IMG/VR virus record: IMGVR_UViG_3300034819_000011
Span: 1-24,003 of that record
Length of the DNA: 24,003 nucleotides
From: a virus
Reading direction: 5' to 3' (one strand)
Below, in pieces: positions 20,619 through 24,003 of this stretch. The notes beneath the pieces are model-generated. The model was not told where the DNA came from. It did not search any database and saw only the letters and a program-made list of their open reading frames with translations. Every line of letters begins with the position of its first letter. Within the stretch, counting starts at the first letter, position 1. The position numbers were made by a program, and so were the translations under genes.

Positions 20619-21735
20619 GCTCCTCCGTGGCGCCGGGCAGCGCGCCGATCCGCGGATGGCTCGCGCCCCACACGCTCCTGATCTCGCCCGCCAGCGCGCT
20701 CGGCATCAGGTGCGCGTAGCGCTCGACCATCGCCAGCGTCGCCCAGCCGCCCTCGGCCTTGAGCAGCAGCGGGTCCTTGGTGAGCGCGTAGAACCACGTC
20801 GCCCAGGTGTGGCGCAGGTCGTGCGGCGTGACCTCGCGCAGCTGCGCCCGCATCAGCGCGGTGCGGAAGCCGGTCTTGATCTGGCCGCCGAACTGCCGCC
20901 CGGTGTCGGCGTAGGGGCTGCCGTCGTCGGTGCGGAACACGGGGCCGGTGCGGACGGGGAACGTCTTGCAGGTCGCGGGTTCCCCGTCCTGTCCACCGCA
21001 GTTCACGGCCCGCGACGGCCGCGCGGTGGCATCCACCGGGATATTCGCCAGCAGCAGCACCGCCGCCTCGGGCAGCGCCGCCGCGCGGTCGGTGCCGTTC
21101 TTCGTGTCGCGGAACACCGCCTTGGCCGCGGGCAGATCCACGTCGGCCCAGTCGAGGTAGAGCGCTTCCGACAGCCGCGCGCCGGTGCAGAGAATGAACA
21201 GCAGCAGCGGGCGCAGATGCGGCGCGGCGGCGTCGACCAGGCGCAGCGCCTCGGCGGGTGTGAGCCAGCGCGTCTTGCCGCGCGGCAGCGATGGCTGCTG
21301 GTAAGCGGGCTTCTCGCACCAGCCGCGGGCGTGCGCGTGGTTGAGGATGGCGGTCAGCGGCGCATAGACCGCGCGGCGCTTGGTGGCCGATGCCGCGTCG
21401 CGGCCGACTAGTGCCAGCACCGCGGCATCGGCGGCGGCCTGGTCAATCGGCAGCGCGGCCTGCTGGAAGTGCTCGACCAGCCGGTGGACGTCGGCCTCGG
21501 TGCGGTCGCTGCGCGCTTCGAACTCGAGATAGCTCAGCGCTGCCTCGCCGAAGGAAACGGCAACACGTCGCCCGATGAGGGCTCCCTCAAATAGCTGCGT
21601 CTCGCGCTTCGCTTTGTACGCTTCTGCGAGAGCGCGGTTTTCCGTGCCCGCAGCCTCGTAGCAACGGATGCCGCGGACGGTCCCGCGGATATAGAGGGTC
21701 TTGGTGCCTTTGCGGCGGACGACGCGGAGGGACAT
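20593..21735 (-). CDS. int: Tyrosine integrase
   Basis: The protein has 380 residues, normal length for phage integrases. The N-terminal 55 residues look like an arm-type DNA-binding domain (MSLRVVRRKGTKTLYIRGTV), followed by a SAM-like core-binding region (60-150) and the catalytic domain. Active-site residues visible are R187 (GARLSEAL), K212 (DTKNGT), H305 and R308 (HDLRHTWAT), W331 in the His/Trp position, and the nucleophile Y340 (VERYAHL). It catalyses site-specific recombination between attP and the host attB, here probably a tRNA-Ala gene. It overlaps the excisionase-like gene at its start and the radical SAM gene at its end. Confidence 0.93.
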   Translation of the reverse strand: MSLRVVRRKGTKTLYIRGTVRGIRCYEAAGTENRALAEAYKAKRETQLFEGALIGRRVAVSFGEAALSYLEFEARSDRTEADVHRLVEHFQQAALPIDQAAADAAVLALVGRDAASATKRRAVYAPLTAILNHAHARGWCEKPAYQQPSLPRGKTRWLTPAEALRLVDAAAPHLRPLLLFILCTGARLSEALYLDWADVDLPAAKAVFRDTKNGTDRAAALPEAAVLLLANIPVDATARPSRAVNCGGQDGEPATCKTFPVRTGPVFRTDDGSPYADTGRQFGGQIKTGFRTALMRAQLREVTPHDLRHTWATWFYALTKDPLLLKAEGGWATLAMVERYAHLMPSALAGEIRSVWGASHPRIGALPGATEEHGQPRRVG

Positions 21736-21899
21736 GGCAACACCTCGTAAAGGGCGCGGTACTCTGCTTCGTCTAGGATGATGACGCGACCCGGCTTCTT
21801 GCCGATGCCGTGCAGTTTTGCAATGGCCTTGAGCCGGCGCTCGCCGCAGCCCCAGCGGCGCGCGGCCTCGGCGATGGTGATGGGCCAGCCCTCGGTCAC
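21534..21899 (-). CDS. Excisionase-like HTH protein overlapping int
   Basis: The product has 121 residues from a GTG that overlaps the previous stop (GTGA). Residues 1-58 form a MerR/excisionase-type winged helix-turn-helix: ITIAEAARRWGCGERRLKAI and KPGRVIILDEAEYRALYE. The last 67 residues, starting near LPCPSAS, are read from the first 202 bases of int in another frame and are Ser/Arg/Ala-rich and probably disordered. It likely binds the attachment region to direct excision or controls the operon. The HTH call is good; the true length of the C-terminal tail depends on the overlap being translated. Confidence 0.7.
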   Translation of the reverse strand: MTEGWPITIAEAARRWGCGERRLKAIAKLHGIGKKPGRVIILDEAEYRALYEVLPCPSASSAAKAPRPSISAGPSAASVATRLRARKTALSQKRTKRSARRSYLREPSSGDVLPFPSARQR

Positions 21900-22228
21900 T
21901 CGAAAAGGTCCCGCACAGCAGCGTTCGGATCCTGCTTGTCGGGCGCGTCTAGGTGCTCGAAAGCGGTGCATTTCGGCTGCCCGTCGGCGTCGTACTGCCA
22001 CTCCGGCGGATACTTCGGATCGGGGACGTCGAAGCAGAAGGTGGCGGCGACGATCTGGCAGCCATCGGCGCTGTCAGGGTTGGCCTGGAACTCGGCGTCG
22101 TGCTTGCAGCGGCCGCACCACGCCTCAATAAAAATCTCGCCTTCGGTGCCGTTAGACGGGCGGTACTTCTCGCCGGCGCGCGCCTTGAACCGCTCGGCCA
22201 GATCGTCCGGGTAGAGCTTCGGGCTCAT
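21896..22228 (-). CDS. Conserved-type phage protein with CxxC
   Basis: The product has 110 residues; the start at 22228 is chosen because it overlaps the exonuclease stop (ATGA). It carries a short CGRC motif (EAWCGRCKHDAEF, about residues 35-47) with two later cysteines (DGCQIVAATFCFDV and QPKCTAFE), which could bind zinc. DPKYPPEWQYD is a recognisable segment of proteins that often lie next to phage recombination genes (from memory, unchecked). The function is unknown. The position between exonuclease and excisionase suggests a role in DNA metabolism. Confidence 0.65.
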   Translation of the reverse strand: MSPKLYPDDLAERFKARAGEKYRPSNGTEGEIFIEAWCGRCKHDAEFQANPDSADGCQIVAATFCFDVPDPKYPPEWQYDADGQPKCTAFEHLDAPDKQDPNAAVRDLFE

Positions 22229-22929
22229 GGCATCAGGAACGGCGCAACGAACTCGCGCTTCATCTCGTCCGCGCGCTCGACGTCCAGCGGCGTCACGGCC
22301 GCCTCGTAAGCCTGGAACACGCCCAGCTCCTTCGCCCGCTGCAGCATCACCAGCAGCTTGATGTTGAACTCTTCGAGCGCGTCGCGGAGCAGCTTGATGT
22401 AGCCCTCGTCGCGCCCGTTGCGGATGGCGCGCGGCGGCATGCGGTCGCTGTAGGCGTAGAAATCGACGTAGTCGAACTCGCAGACCATGAGCTGGCCCTG
22501 CACCTGCGGCCGGTAGTCGTCGCCGGGGCCGTCGAGCAGGTAGCCGATATGCACCGCGGGCGACGGGCACTTGATCTCGACGCCCGCCGCGCGACCCTTC
22601 ACGATCCGGTCCGGGCTGGCCCCTAGCATCCCGTCGTCGGTGGTGCAGAAGCCGACGCGCTGGAGCTCGACCTCGTGCACGAACTCGTATTGCGCCGCGG
22701 CCTTGGGCTCAAGCTCTTTGCCGCGCTCCATCCAGGTCTGGCCCTCGACCGACTCCATCGGCCGGTTGAGCAGCCGCTCGGCGATAAGGCGATAGGCGTA
22801 TTTGGTCGAGTACTTCGACAGCAGCCCCTTCGCCGGCGTCACGATCTGGTGGAACTCGGACGCGGTCGGGATGCCGATGCGGGCGCGATACCACTCGACG
22901 CTGCCCTGCTCGCAGTCGATGATCTTCAT
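22225..22929 (-). CDS. YqaJ / lambda-type viral exonuclease
   Basis: The product has 234 residues; the start at 22929 overlaps the previous stop (ATGA) and gives the usual N-terminus (CEQGSVEWYRARIGIPTAS). Catalytic features of the PD-(D/E)xK alkaline exonuclease family are present: TWMERGKELEPKAAAQYE (about 65-82), D107 in GASPDRIV, E118-x-K120 in GVEIKCPSP, and QVQGQLMVCEFDYVDF (142-157). It would degrade the 5' strand of double-stranded ends to give 3' overhangs for the ERF-type annealing protein two genes upstream, forming a two-component recombination system. Confidence 0.88.
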   Translation of the reverse strand: MKIIDCEQGSVEWYRARIGIPTASEFHQIVTPAKGLLSKYSTKYAYRLIAERLLNRPMESVEGQTWMERGKELEPKAAAQYEFVHEVELQRVGFCTTDDGMLGASPDRIVKGRAAGVEIKCPSPAVHIGYLLDGPGDDYRPQVQGQLMVCEFDYVDFYAYSDRMPPRAIRNGRDEGYIKLLRDALEEFNIKLLVMLQRAKELGVFQAYEAAVTPLDVERADEMKREFVAPFLMP

Positions 22930-23234
22930 TGGTACGGCCGCTTCTCGGAGTCGGTCAGCACGGTCGTTCCGTATCGCTGCTTGGCGTGGCACGGCAGCGT
23001 GACCGAGCGAGGATCGTCGGGGCGCCCTGCGGTGGTGAGGGCGGTTCTCAACCCGCAACTACGGCAGGTCAGCGCGTACACCCCGCAGCGGGGCGCGGGA
23101 TACGGCAGCGTCGCCGTACAGGTCTTGTCGGCGCCTTCCGACAGATCGACAGCGATCCCTGCCGGGAAGCGCGGGTCGGGAGCGCATTGAGGCTCGCGCC
23201 CGCGATCTATCCACTCGACGGCGATGTCGCTCAT
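22926..23234 (-). CDS. Small Cys-containing phage protein between recombinase genes
   Basis: The protein has 102 residues with starts and stops overlapping both neighbours (ATGA). It contains several cysteines, including CRSC in YALTCRSCGLRTAL and PQCAPDPRFPAG near the N-terminus, suggesting a small zinc-ribbon-like fold. Its fixed place between the annealing protein and the exonuclease suggests a helper in recombination or replication, but no function can be assigned. Confidence 0.65.
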   Translation of the reverse strand: MSDIAVEWIDRGREPQCAPDPRFPAGIAVDLSEGADKTCTATLPYPAPRCGVYALTCRSCGLRTALTTAGRPDDPRSVTLPCHAKQRYGTTVLTDSEKRPYQ

Positions 23235-24003
23235 TGCTCGCCCCGCTTCGCCTTCGACTGCCGGTCGAGCTTCGCCAGCAGCATGTTGCGCGCCGCCGTG
23301 TAGTTGTCGGCGCTCAGGTTCTCGACGTGCGCCACCTCGAAAAAGTCGCGCAGGAAGACCTCTTCGTCGGTCTTGGTTCCTTCGAGATATTTGCGGATCT
23401 CGGCCGCCTGCTCGGTGGTGACGAACTTGGTCCCGCCGAGCTTGCCGTCGTCGTCGACGCCCTCGCGCACGATGTTGAGCAGCATCTCGGCGGTGTACCG
23501 CTTGCCGTACTGCAGCGTGCTGCCCATCGCCTGCAGGTTGTTGCGGCCCGGCCCGGTGTCGAGCGCGAGCGGCATCGACGCGGTGCGCGTGTGGCCGTCG
23601 GCGTGCATCAGGGTGCCGGTGACCACCAGTCCGCCGCCCTCGCCCGGCCGCATGGCACTGTCGAAGCTGAGCGTGAACCCTTCCTCGACCATCAGCGGGC
23701 GTATCACCTTGTCGATGTCCTCCCAGCGCGCGAAGGGGATCGAGCCGCGGTCCTGGCCTGACTGCTTGTCCTTGCCGAGCGTGATCGTGCCGTTCTTCTT
23801 GACCCGCGGGAGCTTGGCCGAAAGCCGGGCGAACGCGGCGATGAAATTGCGCTCGGCCTGGCGGGCCTCAAGCCGCTCCTGCATCGCCATGATCTCTTTG
23901 AGCTTGAGCACGTCGACGGCTTGGTCCTTCGCCATGCCGACGATCGCGGCGAGCAGCGTGCCCGGCTCGGCCGGCGCGGCGGTTGCGACCTCGCGGCCTT
24001 CCA
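23231..24003 (-). CDS. erf: ERF-family single-strand annealing protein (5' end beyond window)
   Basis: The frame is open to the right edge; an internal ATG at 23935 exists, but the upstream codons (reading EPGTLLAAIVGMAKDQAVDV) continue a typical ERF N-terminus, so the gene most likely starts outside. The visible 256 residues include MQERLEARQAERNFIAAFARL, then GSIPFARWEDIDKVIRPLM and LQAMGSTLQYGKRYTAEMLLNI, all hallmarks of ERF recombinases. A charged C-terminal domain follows. It would anneal complementary single strands produced by the exonuclease encoded downstream. Confidence 0.88.
   Translation of the reverse strand, partial: EGREVATAAPAEPGTLLAAIVGMAKDQAVDVLKLKEIMAMQERLEARQAERNFIAAFARLSAKLPRVKKNGTITLGKDKQSGQDRGSIPFARWEDIDKVIRPLMVEEGFTLSFDSAMRPGEGGGLVVTGTLMHADGHTRTASMPLALDTGPGRNNLQAMGSTLQYGKRYTAEMLLNIVREGVDDDGKLGGTKFVTTEQAAEIRKYLEGTKTDEEVFLRDFFEVAHVENLSADNYTAARNMLLAKLDRQSKAKRGEQ

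Overview
The window is a continuous stretch of a high-GC temperate tailed bacteriophage genome, most likely short-tailed (podovirus-like) and infecting an alphaproteobacterium, perhaps a rhizobial relative. The evidence for this is strong G/C bias at third codon positions, densely packed genes coupled by ATGA/GTGA overlaps, a P22-like gene order (adapter-like gene, beta-propeller-like hub, receptor-binding genes, three internal/ejection-type proteins) with no tape-measure gene, and an integrase, recombinase and exonuclease module. Host assignment is inference from composition and gene style only. No bacterial housekeeping gene is visible.

Left arm, + strand, 1-18641 (late region). A truncated adapter-like gene and a 651-residue probable tail hub come first. 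They are followed by a long receptor-binding or tail-fibre cassette (2341-10650): a membrane-anchored jelly-roll protein, a beta-helix tailspike-like protein, a tail-collar fibre protein, a holin-like small membrane protein, a carbohydrate-binding-type fibre protein, small beta-sandwich and coiled-coil proteins, and three further small exported proteins, one SPRY-like. Six genes of this cassette begin with textbook Sec signal peptides, and their cysteine counts are all even. This is unexpected for virion proteins that assemble in the cytoplasm and is the most unusual feature of the window. Next come a 51-residue protein, a translationally coupled Asp/Asn-hydroxylase-type 2-oxoglutarate oxygenase and cupin, three internal virion or ejection-type proteins (one with eight 11-residue repeats, one with four PxGFx[LI]D motifs), a 37-residue membrane peptide, and a PurD-like ATP-grasp enzyme whose gene is a codon-usage mosaic.

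Right arm, - strand, 24003-18638 (early/lysogeny region). Reading leftwards: an ERF-family annealing protein (cut by the window edge), a Cys-containing small protein, a YqaJ/lambda-type exonuclease, another Cys-containing small protein, an excisionase-like HTH protein overlapping the integrase gene out of frame by about 200 bases, a tyrosine integrase, and a radical SAM enzyme. A 229-bp gap follows that holds the 3' half of a tRNA-Ala(CGC)-like gene ending in CCA, which is the likely attP core, and then a terminator-like hairpin. Four small genes (HNH-like, Lys-rich, exported/anchored, hypothetical) run leftwards from there and converge on the late genes.

Because attP is flanked by phage genes on both sides, the sequence looks like the unintegrated (virion or circular) form rather than one end of a prophage. 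No endolysin, CRISPR array, transposon or rRNA was seen. No stretch over 300 bases lacks a gene; the largest gaps are 19496-19724 and 6322-6481.
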